The translations under genes and the position numbers were made by a program. The notes beneath the pieces were generated by a model. That model was not told the DNA's origin. It did not search any database and saw nothing but the letters and a program-made list of their open reading frames with translations. From Winogradskyella sp. (GTDB lineage Bacteria; Bacteroidota; Bacteroidia; Flavobacteriales; Flavobacteriaceae), in the NCBI RefSeq assembly GCF_028282165.1, contig NZ_JANQIM010000004.1:53791-117790 (forward strand): a stretch of 64,000 nucleotides of DNA, in the 5' to 3' direction. Below, piece by piece: positions 18,679 to 28,207 of the stretch (position 1 is its first letter; every line of letters starts with the position of its first letter).

Positions 18679-20391
18679 ATGAAATTGATAAGAATTAAAA
18701 AGGTATCGAATCTACTGTTACTGGTTTTGTTAGTTACACTTTACAGTACTGCGCAAGACCGTATTACGGGAGAAGCTTTTGCAACCCGTTCTGAAGTTTT
18801 AGGACAAAACGGTATGGTGGCCACTAGCCATCCTTTGGCTACTCAGATTGGACTTGATGTCCTTAAAAATGGTGGAAACGCTATTGATGCAGCTATTGCA
18901 GCCAATGCCGCTTTAGGCCTTATGGAACCTACAGGTTGTGGTATAGGCGGTGATTTATTTGCAATAGTTTGGGATGCGAAAACTAAAAAATTGTATGGAC
19001 TTAATGCCAGTGGTCGTTCACCTCAAGATTTAACATTGGCCTATTTTGAAGAACAAGGCATGTCAAAGATTCCATCTTTGGGACCTTTACCTGTAAGTGT
19101 CCCGGGCGCAGTTGATGGATGGTTTGAATTGCATAAAAAGTTTGGCTCAAAACCCATGACAGAAATTCTGGCACCAGCCATAGATTATGCTGAAAAGGGA
19201 TTCCCATTAACAGAACTGATTGCTTGGTATATGCAGCGCAGCGTACCGTATTACCAATCGCAAGGTTACCCAAACATTGTGGACACCTACATTACTCAAA
19301 ATGGTGGTAATCTGCCAAATGAAGGTGAGATTTACAAAAACCCATATTTAGCAGAAACCTATCGAAAAATTGCAGAAAAAGGCCGAGATGCTTTTTATAA
19401 AGGTGAAATGGCCAAGACGATAGCAGATTTTATAAAAAGTCAAGGAGGTTTTTTATCGACTAAAGATTTAGCAGCGCACAAATCGGAATGGGTAGAACCT
19501 GTTTCCATTAATTATCGCGGCTATGATGTTTGGGAATTACCACCTAATGGTCAAGGTATTGCAGCCTTACAAATGTTGCAAATTTTAAAGGGGTATGATT
19601 TTTCAAACATAGCATTTGGAAGTGTAGAACATTTACACTTATTCACTGAAGCTAAGAAATTAGCTTTTGAAGACCGTGCGAAATATTATGCGGATATGGA
19701 TTTCTTCGATGTTCCTGTGGATCAATTACTTTCAGAGGATTATGCCAATGAAAGACGGCAACTAATAGGTGAGCGTGCTGGACGCTATTCGTCGGGTGAA
19801 ATCTCAGCTGGTGAAACCATTTACATGACTGCGGCAGATAAAGACGGAAATATGATTTCATTAATTCAAAGTAATTATCGAGGTATGGGTTCTGCTATGG
19901 TGCCGCCCAAACTAGGATTCATGCTTCAAGATAGAGGAGAACTCTTCAGTTTAAAACGAGGACAGGCAAATACTTATGAGCCTGGTAAACGTCCTTTTCA
20001 TACCATCATACCGGCATTTATTACAAAAGATGGTAAGCCTTATGTAAGTTTTGGTGTTATGGGAGGCGATTTTCAGCCCATGGGTCATACACAAATCGTA
20101 ATGAATCTCATAGATTTTGGTATGAACTTACAAGAAGCAGGTGACGCACCACGGTGGGATCATACAGGAGGTGCAAGCCCTATGGGAAAAACGTCCACCA
20201 ATACGGGTACCATCCGAACAGAATCTGGTATTCCCTATGAAACTATCAGAGGACTAATGGACAAAGGACATCGTATGGGAACCGCAAGAGGCATTTATGG
20301 TGGTTACCAAGCAATACTTTGGGATGATAAAAATAAGGTGTATCATGGTGCTTCTGAAAGTCGCAAAGATGGACAAGCAGCGGGATACTAA
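18679..20391 (+). CDS. ggt: Gamma-glutamyltransferase family protein
   Basis: 570 residues with signal peptide (cut near STAQD). Full-length GGT fold: N-terminal GGNAIDAAIAANAALGLMEP with the GCGIGGDLF motif, and the small-subunit start around residue 380. The autoprocessing/nucleophile Thr aligns with Thr380 in GETIYMTAADKDG; the usual TTHYS sequence is diverged, as in the YwrD-like branch. Family members hydrolyse or transfer gamma-glutamyl groups from glutathione and peptides in the periplasm. The C-terminal GGYQAILWDD replaces the classical GSPGG motif end. Flanked on both sides by copies of a 57-bp palindromic element. Confidence 0.9.
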   Translation: MKLIRIKKVSNLLLLVLLVTLYSTAQDRITGEAFATRSEVLGQNGMVATSHPLATQIGLDVLKNGGNAIDAAIAANAALGLMEPTGCGIGGDLFAIVWDAKTKKLYGLNASGRSPQDLTLAYFEEQGMSKIPSLGPLPVSVPGAVDGWFELHKKFGSKPMTEILAPAIDYAEKGFPLTELIAWYMQRSVPYYQSQGYPNIVDTYITQNGGNLPNEGEIYKNPYLAETYRKIAEKGRDAFYKGEMAKTIADFIKSQGGFLSTKDLAAHKSEWVEPVSINYRGYDVWELPPNGQGIAALQMLQILKGYDFSNIAFGSVEHLHLFTEAKKLAFEDRAKYYADMDFFDVPVDQLLSEDYANERRQLIGERAGRYSSGEISAGETIYMTAADKDGNMISLIQSNYRGMGSAMVPPKLGFMLQDRGELFSLKRGQANTYEPGKRPFHTIIPAFITKDGKPYVSFGVMGGDFQPMGHTQIVMNLIDFGMNLQEAGDAPRWDHTGGASPMGKTSTNTGTIRTESGIPYETIRGLMDKGHRMGTARGIYGGYQAILWDDKNKVYHGASESRKDGQAAGY

Positions 20392-20449
20392 TAAGACAAA
20401 CAACTAACTTTTAACCAGTTGTGCATTTTGAGCCAAATTAGTATTCAGT

Positions 20450-20506
20450 GTCAGTTCGAGCGTCATGACAGTCCCGATAGCTATCGGGATCAGGATGTAT
20501 CGAGAA
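20450..20506 (-). repeat. Second copy of the 57-bp palindromic element
   Basis: Reverse complement of 18559-18615, with two mismatches in 57 bp. Contains the same 18-bp palindrome at 20472-20489 and ends GTCAGTTCGAG and GTATCGAGAA. Lies in the 248-bp gap after the gamma-glutamyltransferase gene; nothing else is seen in that gap. Confidence 0.85.
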
Positions 20507-20639
20507 CTAATTTTAAGTTAGAATCCTTACTCTAGGTGCAAATTTCACTAAGCAAAAAGCAAAGCCTAACTGCACGAAGCTAATTGACAGAATTTTATCA
20601 AAAATGTATAACAGATTAACTCTTAAATAATTTTCACGA

Positions 20640-23600
20640 ATGAATTCATTTTTAAAATCAAGAATTTTACGGGTTTTCCTATTAATCATTATTGTGCCTC
20701 TACAGGCTCAAGAAGTCAATGATAAAACCTTTAGTGGTCTTAAACTTCGCAGTATTGGGCCAGCATTTACTTCAGGTAGAATCGCAGATATTGCGATGCA
20801 CCCCGATAATGAAAACGTATGGTACGTGGCTGTAGGTTCGGGTGGTGTGTGGAAAACTGCCAATTCAGGAACGACTTGGACACCTTTATTCGACAATCAA
20901 GCATCCTATTCTATAGGTGCTATAACAATCGATCCTAACAATCCTCATACCATTTGGATAGGTACTGGCGAAAATGTCGGTGGCCGCCATGTAGGTTTTG
21001 GAGATGGTGTTTATGTGAGTCATGATAATGGTACTTCATGGAAAAATATGGGCTTAAAGACCTCAGAACATATTTCAAAAGTTATAGTACATCCAGAAGA
21101 TTCCAATGTTATTTGGGTAGTGTCACAAGGGCCTTTATGGACTTCTGGAGGCGAAAGAGGCATTTATAAATCCATAGATGGTGGAAATACATGGATGAGG
21201 ACTTTGGGAGATGATGAATGGGTTGGAGCTACAGACTTAGTTATAGACCCACGAGATCCCGATGTATTGTATGCTGCAACTTGGCAACGTCATCGTACGG
21301 TAGCAGGTTATTTAGGCGGTGGTCCAGGTTCAGGAATTCATAAAAGCACGGATGGCGGTGAAACTTGGACGAAGTTAAAAAAGGGCATCCCAAATTCTAA
21401 TTTGGGTAAAATAGGGTTGGCCATATCGCCTTTTAATCCAGATGTGATTTACGCAGCTATTGAGTTAGATCGTAGAAAAGGAGGCGTATTTATGTCAACT
21501 AATAGGGGAGCCTCATGGGCAAAGCAATCAGATGCTGTGTCTGGAGGAACAGGCCCACACTACTATCAAGAATTATATGCTTCACCACATCATGAAGGCA
21601 AATTGTTTTTAATGAACAATTATGTGCAGATTTCTGATGATCATGGTAAGACGTTTTATACCATGAACGAAAAGAATAAACATGTTGATAGCCATGCTAT
21701 GGCTTTTAAGGCATCAGATCCCAATTATGTTTTGTTCGGAACAGATGGCGGTTTATATGAAAGCTTTGATTTAACCAAAAGTTGGAAATATATTAGAAAT
21801 CTGCCAATTACACAATATTTTAAACTGGCTGTTGATGATTCAGAACCTTTCTATAAGATCTATGGAGGTACGCAAGATAATGGTTCTCATGGTGGGCCTT
21901 CGCAGTCCATGTATTCTGATGGTATCACCAACTCGGATTGGTGGAAAACCTTAGGAGCTGATGGTCATCAATCGGCTATTGAGCCAGGAAATCCGAATAT
22001 TACCTATGGCGAGTTTCAACAAGGTGTGCTTTGGCGTATAGATCAGACCACTAAGGAAACGGTTTTTATTCAACCCCAAGCAAGGGAAGGTGAACCGTAT
22101 GAACGTTTTAATTGGGACGCACCAATTTTAGTGAGTCCACATAATCCAAAGCGTTTGTATTTTGCGTCTCAGCGTGTATGGCGCTCGGATAATAGAGGTG
22201 ACGATTGGACACCCATTTCTAAGGATCTGACTTTAAACCAAGACCGAATAACGATTCCTTATTATGGGAAGCAACAAAGTTGGGACAATGCTTGGGATGT
22301 TTATGCGATGTCCAATTATAATACTATTACCTCATTAGCAGAATCTCCAAAACAAGAGGGGTTGGTATATGCGGGAACTGATGATGGTATTATACAAACA
22401 ACCGAAGATGGAGGAAATACGTGGCGAAAATTCACCTTAAGTACCATTAAAGGGTTGGATCATGTGCCTTTTGTTAATGATGTTCGCGCTGATTTATTTG
22501 ATGCTAATGTAGTCTATGCTGCTGTGGATAATCACAAATATGGCGATTATAAACCTTACATTTTAAAAAGTACCGATAAGGGTAAAAGTTGGACAATAAT
22601 TAGTGGAGATCTACCCGAGCGTCTTTTGGTATGGCGATTAGTTCAAGATCATGTAGATAAAAATCTCATGTTTGCGGCAACGGAATATGGTATTTATTTT
22701 ACGTATAATGGCGGCAGAAACTGGGTAGAACTAAGTGGAGGCGTCCCTACAATATCATTCAGGGATATTGCCATCCAAAGGAGGGAGAATGACTTGGTAG
22801 CGGCTTCATTTGGTAGAGGATTCTTCATTTTAGATGATATGGCTCCACTACGCAATTTTGATGCTTCAATGTTATCTGAAGAAGCGAGGTTGTTTCCAAC
22901 TAAAGATGCCTATTGGTATCGACAGGCGAGTAGAGTAGGAAGTCAAGGAGATGCAGAGTATAAAGCACCTAATGCGCCTTTTGGGGCACGATTTACTTAT
23001 TACTTGTCTGATAAGGTTAAATCCTTAAAAGATGAACGCAAAGAGCGAGAGAAAACCAATATGGATTTCCCAGGATGGGAAGCCCTAGAAAAAGAGACTA
23101 ATCAAGATGGGCCGTTGATTTTATTCATTATAAAAGATGATAAAGGAAATATTGTAAATACAATAAAAGGTACCAATAAAAAAGGATTTAATCGTGTGAA
23201 TTGGAAATTAAATTATCCGAATAAGCGCGGGGAACGTTTATCGCAAGAAGGTGATGGTATTGGTACAGGCAATATTATGGTGACACCTGGGACCTATACA
23301 GCGACTTTGGTTAAACGAGTGGATGGTGAAACAATTACACTTCAAGGACCTCAGGAATTCAAAGTGATTCCAATGTACGATGGAGCTTTACAAAGAAAGT
23401 CTTATGACGAAATGAATCAGTTCAGGGAAGATGTATTTGCATTTCAACAAGATCTTACCGCTACAAATATGTTGATGAACCAACAAATGAAAAAAGTAGC
23501 AGCTATGAAACGTGCAGCTAATAAAACTACAGCTCCAAATGATGCGATTTTACGCGATATTAATGCGGCAAGGCTGCAATTATTGGCTATTCAAAAAGAA

Positions 23601-23867
23601 TTACGGGGTGATTCTGTAAAAGGCGAAATCGGTGAAAAATCAAATCCAACGGCAAATGATGGTAATGGCTTATCATGGCGCGCCTTTGGTAACACCTATG
23701 GACCAACTGGAACTCATAAAGCTTTTTTACAGCGTGTTAATAGTCAATTAAAGAATGTAAAAGCACAATTGAAAATGATGTCCGAGACCACATTGCCAGT
23801 AATTGAGAGGCGTTTAAAAGCAGCAGGTGCACCTTGGATTGAAGGGCAGGGACTCATTGAAGATTAA
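20640..23867 (+). CDS. Secreted BNR/sortilin (VPS10)-like propeller protein, copy 2
   Basis: 1075 residues with signal peptide (hydrophobic 8-20, ends LQAQE). The architecture and many motifs match the protein at 12318: LKLRSIGPAFTSGRIADIA, YKSIDGGNTWMR, HKSTDGGETWTKL and PERLLVWRLVQDHVDKNL, with the same C-terminal helical domain and a TPTGTH-like ending region. The two are diverged paralogues, not recent duplicates. Function unknown; a beta-propeller scaffold for binding peptides or polysaccharide is likely. Followed by a strong terminator. Confidence 0.85.
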   Translation: MNSFLKSRILRVFLLIIIVPLQAQEVNDKTFSGLKLRSIGPAFTSGRIADIAMHPDNENVWYVAVGSGGVWKTANSGTTWTPLFDNQASYSIGAITIDPNNPHTIWIGTGENVGGRHVGFGDGVYVSHDNGTSWKNMGLKTSEHISKVIVHPEDSNVIWVVSQGPLWTSGGERGIYKSIDGGNTWMRTLGDDEWVGATDLVIDPRDPDVLYAATWQRHRTVAGYLGGGPGSGIHKSTDGGETWTKLKKGIPNSNLGKIGLAISPFNPDVIYAAIELDRRKGGVFMSTNRGASWAKQSDAVSGGTGPHYYQELYASPHHEGKLFLMNNYVQISDDHGKTFYTMNEKNKHVDSHAMAFKASDPNYVLFGTDGGLYESFDLTKSWKYIRNLPITQYFKLAVDDSEPFYKIYGGTQDNGSHGGPSQSMYSDGITNSDWWKTLGADGHQSAIEPGNPNITYGEFQQGVLWRIDQTTKETVFIQPQAREGEPYERFNWDAPILVSPHNPKRLYFASQRVWRSDNRGDDWTPISKDLTLNQDRITIPYYGKQQSWDNAWDVYAMSNYNTITSLAESPKQEGLVYAGTDDGIIQTTEDGGNTWRKFTLSTIKGLDHVPFVNDVRADLFDANVVYAAVDNHKYGDYKPYILKSTDKGKSWTIISGDLPERLLVWRLVQDHVDKNLMFAATEYGIYFTYNGGRNWVELSGGVPTISFRDIAIQRRENDLVAASFGRGFFILDDMAPLRNFDASMLSEEARLFPTKDAYWYRQASRVGSQGDAEYKAPNAPFGARFTYYLSDKVKSLKDERKEREKTNMDFPGWEALEKETNQDGPLILFIIKDDKGNIVNTIKGTNKKGFNRVNWKLNYPNKRGERLSQEGDGIGTGNIMVTPGTYTATLVKRVDGETITLQGPQEFKVIPMYDGALQRKSYDEMNQFREDVFAFQQDLTATNMLMNQQMKKVAAMKRAANKTTAPNDAILRDINAARLQLLAIQKELRGDSVKGEIGEKSNPTANDGNGLSWRAFGNTYGPTGTHKAFLQRVNSQLKNVKAQLKMMSETTLPVIERRLKAAGAPWIEGQGLIED

Positions 23868-23888
23868 TGGCATATATAAGTTAATATT

Positions 23889-23921
23889 AAAAGTGATTGT
23901 AGTTGTACAATCACTTTTTTT
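23889..23921 (+). terminator. Intrinsic terminator after BNR copy 2
   Basis: 12-bp perfect stem AAAAGTGATTGT / ACAATCACTTTT with a 6-nt loop, followed by a T-run. Confidence 0.88.
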
Positions 23922-23950
23922 ATAGTCATACAATTAGTATTTTTATCTAG

Positions 23951-24805
23951 ATGAAAACTAAAAATACTATGAAGCGATTTACCATTATTATAACGGCCTC
24001 AATACTTCTTTTGAGTGTTTCTTGCAAAGAGAACACGAAACAAGCATCCGAAACACAACCTAAAGCTGAACCTGTAACAATTAAAGTTAAAGGTACAGAG
24101 GTGACCTATGCTACAGATTCGACAAGTCTTAAGGGGTATATCGCGTATAACGAGAACTCGAAAGTGAAACGTCCTGCAGTATTGATAGTGCATGAGTGGT
24201 GGGGACATAATGACTATGTGAGAGAACGCGCAGATATGCTTGCTAATTTGGGGTATACGGCTATGGCAGTAGATATGTATGGTGATGGTAAACTAGCCGA
24301 TCATCCCGATGATGCTGGTAAGTTTGCCAGAAGCGTTTTTACTAATCTTCCAGAAGCTAAAGCACGTTTTAATGCAGCCGTCAGTTTGTTGAAAGCCCAC
24401 GAATCTGTTGATGGTGATAAACTTGCCGCCATTGGCTATTGTTTTGGCGGTAGTGTAGTGCTAACTATGGCCAATAGTGGAGCTGATTTAGATGCCGTAG
24501 CTGCTTTTCATAGTGGCGTAACACTTCCTGTTATGCCAAATGAGCAGTTAAAAGCACGAGTATTGGTATGCAATGGCGCAGCCGATGAGTTTATTAGTCC
24601 AGAATCGATTACCACATTCACTAAAGCTATGGATTCTATTGGAGCCCAATATGAGTATATTGCTTATCCGGGCGTGAAACATAGTTTTACATCCAAAACA
24701 GCTGATGCTAATGCCGAGAAGTTTAATTTGCCATTGGCCTACGATGCTGATGCCGATGAAAAATCTTGGAATAGTCTCCAAGAGCTTTTAAAGGAGGTCT
24801 TTTAG
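23951..24805 (+). CDS. Dienelactone hydrolase family lipoprotein
   Basis: 284 residues from 23951; ATG 23969 is an equally good start. The lipoprotein signal ends LLLSVSC. Alpha/beta-hydrolase fold of the dienelactone hydrolase family: VLIVHEWWGHN (oxyanion/Glu region), nucleophile Cys164 in GYCFGGS, Asp in NGAADEFIS and His in GVKHSF. The Cys nucleophile is the family's normal residue. The natural substrate cannot be told; a periplasmic esterase or lactonase role is likely. Stands alone behind a terminator. Confidence 0.88.
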   Translation: MKTKNTMKRFTIIITASILLLSVSCKENTKQASETQPKAEPVTIKVKGTEVTYATDSTSLKGYIAYNENSKVKRPAVLIVHEWWGHNDYVRERADMLANLGYTAMAVDMYGDGKLADHPDDAGKFARSVFTNLPEAKARFNAAVSLLKAHESVDGDKLAAIGYCFGGSVVLTMANSGADLDAVAAFHSGVTLPVMPNEQLKARVLVCNGAADEFISPESITTFTKAMDSIGAQYEYIAYPGVKHSFTSKTADANAEKFNLPLAYDADADEKSWNSLQELLKEVF

Positions 24806-25131
24806 TGTTCATATTTGTGTTATCCATATCAGTACATATTTTTTTAAATCTATTACCTTACTTATTGTATCGTGGAGTAACTATCATAACTACATCTAGC
24901 TAGCATAATATTAATAACTGTTTTATGGTATATTATTGATTTAAAAAAGCTCTAGCGTAACTACCTTCTTTAAATTCGCAATTTTTGAAATCTTTAAGTC
25001 AAGAACTATTTCTTAATTGATCATATTCTTTTATGATGACTGAGAAAGATTTAATCTGTCAGTAAAATTTTGTTAACCTTAGTCGTAATTAAGAGACATA
25101 CAATTTTAGTACAAATTAACTATTTAGATAA
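24806..25131. other. 326-bp intergenic region without recognisable features
   Basis: AT-rich, no ORF, hairpin with T-run or full TAnnTTTG box was found on either strand. Confidence 0.5.
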
Positions 25132-27000
25132 ATGAGCGAAATTAAAACCATACCTAACGTAGCAGGAAACTTCAAATTAGCCAAATATTGCTTAATATTT
25201 TTAGTGTTGATTTCTGTACTAGCCGAAAAAGCATTTGCGCAAAAAGCAAACATGCTTTCATGGAAAGATAAAATTGATCAAGCGGTTGATGAATTCTTCA
25301 TTAAAAATGGTCCAGGTGGTATCATTACGGTTTCTAAAGATAGAAAAGACTTATACACAAGAACTTTTGGGTATGCAGATATTGAAGAAAAAGATACCGT
25401 TACCGTAAACACATTATTTGATATTGCATCGTGTGCCAAACAATTTACAGCAGTAAGCCTACTTTGGCTTGCAGATAAAAATATAATCGATTTAAATAAA
25501 CCCATTCAATTTTATCTTCCAGAGTTTGTAATCAAAGAACCCATACCAATTTACTCTTTGCTAACCCACTGTAGTGGTTTACAAGATTATTCTGAATTGG
25601 CATTGTTGGCACGTGGAAGAGAAGAGGCTAATACTTACAAAAAGGAAGAGATGCTAAATATAATTTATAATCAACAGAACTTGGCATTCTCCCCGACAAC
25701 ATCAGAAAATTATAGCAATACTAATTATGCCATTCTTGCAGAATTGATTGAAAAGGTAAGCCATCAAAGTTTTCCGGATTTTGTGACACAGCATATTCTA
25801 CAACCATTAAATATTAAAAGTTCCGAAATTAGGTTTTCAAATCAAGTTCGCAATTTAAATATTGCTAAAGGATACTTAGCACGAGAAAATAAAGATGAAA
25901 AATTTAAAACTGATGTTTCAGGAGATACCGGTTCAGATAGAATGCATGGTGCAGGTGGGATGTATGCAAATATCCAAGGCTTGTTAAAATGGATGTCTAA
26001 TTATAATAAAAAGGTGTTTACTGATAAAAATCTGATAGATAATCTATTGCATAGGGATACTTTAACTAATGGTGATCTAACCAAATATGCACGAGGTATT
26101 GAAACCGGTTATACCAAATCTGGTTATAGATGGATCCAGCATACCGGTAGAAGTAGCTCAACCTCAATAATGCTTTGGCTTCCTGATTTTGATATATCCA
26201 TAATAGGACTCTTTAATACACAAGAAATTTGGGCTCAATCTGTGATAAACAAGTTTTTTAAAGACATTGTCGATTATTATGGCAAAGACCAAGAAATAGC
26301 TCAAAAAAATAGTTCAGAAGAAAGTGAGAAAGATATTGACCAAAGTATTTCCCAAGAGCCCAGAATTACACCCCAAGACGAGATTGATTTGCCAATAGCG
26401 CATCTTAAGAAGTTTATAGGTGTTTATCCTGGTGACGCTCCTGTTGGTAGCCAGAAACCGCCATCTGGAGGTGTTGGAGTGGATAAAATAGTATTAAGGG
26501 AGGCCAAATTGAAGTATATATTATATAATGGATATGAAATTGATTTAAAACCTATCAATGATACAATTTTAGAAATGACAGGTGTAGGACGTCCTATTCA
26601 GTTATATTTCAATGATTTAAATACGAACAAAACATCCATAGCATTTGCAGATCCTTTGGTGAATAATGGTAAATTGTCGAATGAGTTGTCTCACCAAATT
26701 CCTAAGTTAAGTAGAGATGAATTACAAAAATTTGCTGGACAGTATAAGGTTTCTACACTAGCGAGATCCATCCCAATTAAGATTATGCAGGAACAAAATG
26801 ATATGTATATGTATTGGGGAAGTTTAAATAAAAAAAGTAAGCTCTATTATTTGGGTAACAATATTTTCACTACATGGCAAAGTGGTAATAGCGCAATGCA
26901 ATGCAATCTGATCTTTTCAACAGATGAAAATGGTGAAGTTAATGGATTAAAATATGATGGCCATAGAGTATGGAATTTGCAGTTTGATAAAATAAAATAA
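25132..27000 (+). CDS. Serine hydrolase, beta-lactamase fold, secreted
   Basis: 622 residues. Hydrophobic segment 20-34 ending AFAQ is a signal peptide with a long n-region. Motifs of class C beta-lactamase/D-aminopeptidase relatives: SCAK (Ser100, Lys103), YSN (Tyr194, Asn196) and HTG (337-339). Two C-terminal beta-barrel segments follow (about 420-505 and 530-622), as in peptidase S12 family proteins. Substrate unknown. It is 255 bp upstream of the H-NOX operon but separated by that operon's own promoter array, so probably not part of it. Confidence 0.87.
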   Translation: MSEIKTIPNVAGNFKLAKYCLIFLVLISVLAEKAFAQKANMLSWKDKIDQAVDEFFIKNGPGGIITVSKDRKDLYTRTFGYADIEEKDTVTVNTLFDIASCAKQFTAVSLLWLADKNIIDLNKPIQFYLPEFVIKEPIPIYSLLTHCSGLQDYSELALLARGREEANTYKKEEMLNIIYNQQNLAFSPTTSENYSNTNYAILAELIEKVSHQSFPDFVTQHILQPLNIKSSEIRFSNQVRNLNIAKGYLARENKDEKFKTDVSGDTGSDRMHGAGGMYANIQGLLKWMSNYNKKVFTDKNLIDNLLHRDTLTNGDLTKYARGIETGYTKSGYRWIQHTGRSSSTSIMLWLPDFDISIIGLFNTQEIWAQSVINKFFKDIVDYYGKDQEIAQKNSSEESEKDIDQSISQEPRITPQDEIDLPIAHLKKFIGVYPGDAPVGSQKPPSGGVGVDKIVLREAKLKYILYNGYEIDLKPINDTILEMTGVGRPIQLYFNDLNTNKTSIAFADPLVNNGKLSNELSHQIPKLSRDELQKFAGQYKVSTLARSIPIKIMQEQNDMYMYWGSLNKKSKLYYLGNNIFTTWQSGNSAMQCNLIFSTDENGEVNGLKYDGHRVWNLQFDKIK

Positions 27001-27144
27001 AGGTTACTTAGCTTTTGTTTACCTTAATTAAATTGGTAATATTCTTAGCAAATACGAACAATTTTATACCTCTTCATTATAACGCTTATTCTAATTTTGA
27101 CTTATTTTCTCTATCGTGAAGTAAATTAGCTTTTTTGGTAACTC

Positions 27145-27229
27145 ATCTACACTTATCTACCATCCGTCGACACTTAAGTTCAACTAATCGAAATGAAAAG
27201 ACATTCTTTAAGGTGGAAAATTAACTTTG
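27145..27229 (+). promoter_or_regulatory. Promoter A: 21-bp-phased boxes plus -7 box, H-NOX operon
   Basis: Boxes ATCTACAC (27145), GTCGACAC (27166) and ATCGAAAT (27187) repeat every 21 bp, followed by TAACTTTG (27222-27229), a match to TAnnTTTG. The middle box is 56 bp before the -7 box. ATG follows 25 bp after the box. No -33 TTG is apparent, which suits an activator-dependent promoter. Confidence 0.8.
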
Positions 27230-27254
27230 TTCTTTAAAAGCTAATTACAAATAA

Positions 27255-27665
27255 ATGAAAAACCTGAATATTCTTTTAATCGAAGATGATATGATAGAGG
27301 TTATGAAGCTGAAAAGAGCGTCAGGATCACTTAATCTTAATCATAATATCACCGAAGCAAATAATGGTGAAGAAGCACTAAAAATTCTAGAAGAAAAGGA
27401 AAATTTGCCACACATTATTCTATTAGACCTCAATATGCCAAAAATCAATGGTATTGAGTTTCTTAAGATTCTTAAGGCCGATGACCAACTAAAATACATA
27501 CCGACAATTATACTTACGACTTCTAGTAACCAGCGCGATTTACTGGAGTGTTATAAAATTGGAATTGCAGGTTATGTGTTAAAACCCTTAAAATATGAAG
27601 AATATGTTTCAAAAATTGAGAAATTATTGTCATATTGGAGTGTTAATGAATTAATTACAACATAA
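27255..27665 (+). CDS. Single-domain response regulator (CheY/Rcp1-like)
   Basis: 136 residues, receiver domain only. Acidic residues at 10-12 (EDD), phosphoacceptor Asp58 in IILLDLNMP, Thr/Ser in ILTTSSN and Lys in VLKPLKY. No output domain, so it probably passes or buffers phosphate in the relay, or binds a protein. Its stop codon overlaps the H-NOX start (TAATG). First gene of the five-gene operon under promoter A. Confidence 0.9.
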   Translation: MKNLNILLIEDDMIEVMKLKRASGSLNLNHNITEANNGEEALKILEEKENLPHIILLDLNMPKINGIEFLKILKADDQLKYIPTIILTTSSNQRDLLECYKIGIAGYVLKPLKYEEYVSKIEKLLSYWSVNELITT

Positions 27666-28204
27666 TGAAGGGTATCATATTTACAGAATTCTTAGAATTG
27701 GTTGAAGAAAAATTTGGTTTGGCTATGGTTGATAAAATTATTAGTCAGTCTAATTTGGAGTCTGGTGGCGTTTATACATCTGTTGGTACCTACGAGTTTA
27801 GCGAGATGTTACAACTTATTTCGCACCTTAGTAATAATACCGACATTTCTGTTGATGATTTGCTAATGGTGTATTCAGAGCATCTATTCGCTGCACTAAT
27901 TAAATCCCATCCAGATTTGGTAAATCATTATAAGGATCCAATGGATTTATTGGCTTCTATCGAAAATCATATTCATGTTGAGGTACAGAAGATTTATCCC
28001 GAAGCCCAACTACCAACGTTCGATTTAGAAGAACGAACAGATACAAAAATGGTAATGGTCTACAAGTCTGATAAAGCACTGTATATGCTTGGAAAAGGAT
28101 TAATGCTAGAAACATTCAAACTTTTTAAAGTGCCTGTGGATATAGCTTTTGAAAAACTAAATGAAGAAGGTACCGAAGTGCGATTTGTTATCAACAAGCG
28201 CTAA
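27665..28204 (+). CDS. H-NOX (haem NO/O2-binding, HNOB) domain protein
   Basis: 179 residues, a stand-alone H-NOX domain. Recognised from the N-terminal MKGIIFTEFLELVEEKFG, SGGVYTSVGTY and the haem pocket: proximal His104 in NHIHVEVQKIYP and the conserved Pro117. The propionate-binding YxSxR motif reads YKSDK (133-137), with Lys replacing Arg. Facultative-anaerobe H-NOX proteins sense nitric oxide and control a neighbouring kinase; here the kinase starts 4 bp downstream. By analogy with Shewanella and Vibrio, NO binding should inhibit or alter kinase activity. Ligand choice is inferred from family; no distal Tyr for O2 can be judged with certainty. Confidence 0.92.
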   Translation: MKGIIFTEFLELVEEKFGLAMVDKIISQSNLESGGVYTSVGTYEFSEMLQLISHLSNNTDISVDDLLMVYSEHLFAALIKSHPDLVNHYKDPMDLLASIENHIHVEVQKIYPEAQLPTFDLEERTDTKMVMVYKSDKALYMLGKGLMLETFKLFKVPVDIAFEKLNEEGTEVRFVINKR

Positions 28205-28207
28205 TAA

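Noticed and set aside
18422..18682. Two ORFs of 62 and 86 codons between the S9 peptidase and ggt
   Set aside because: They run through palindromic repeat units, have no family resemblance and overlap each other.
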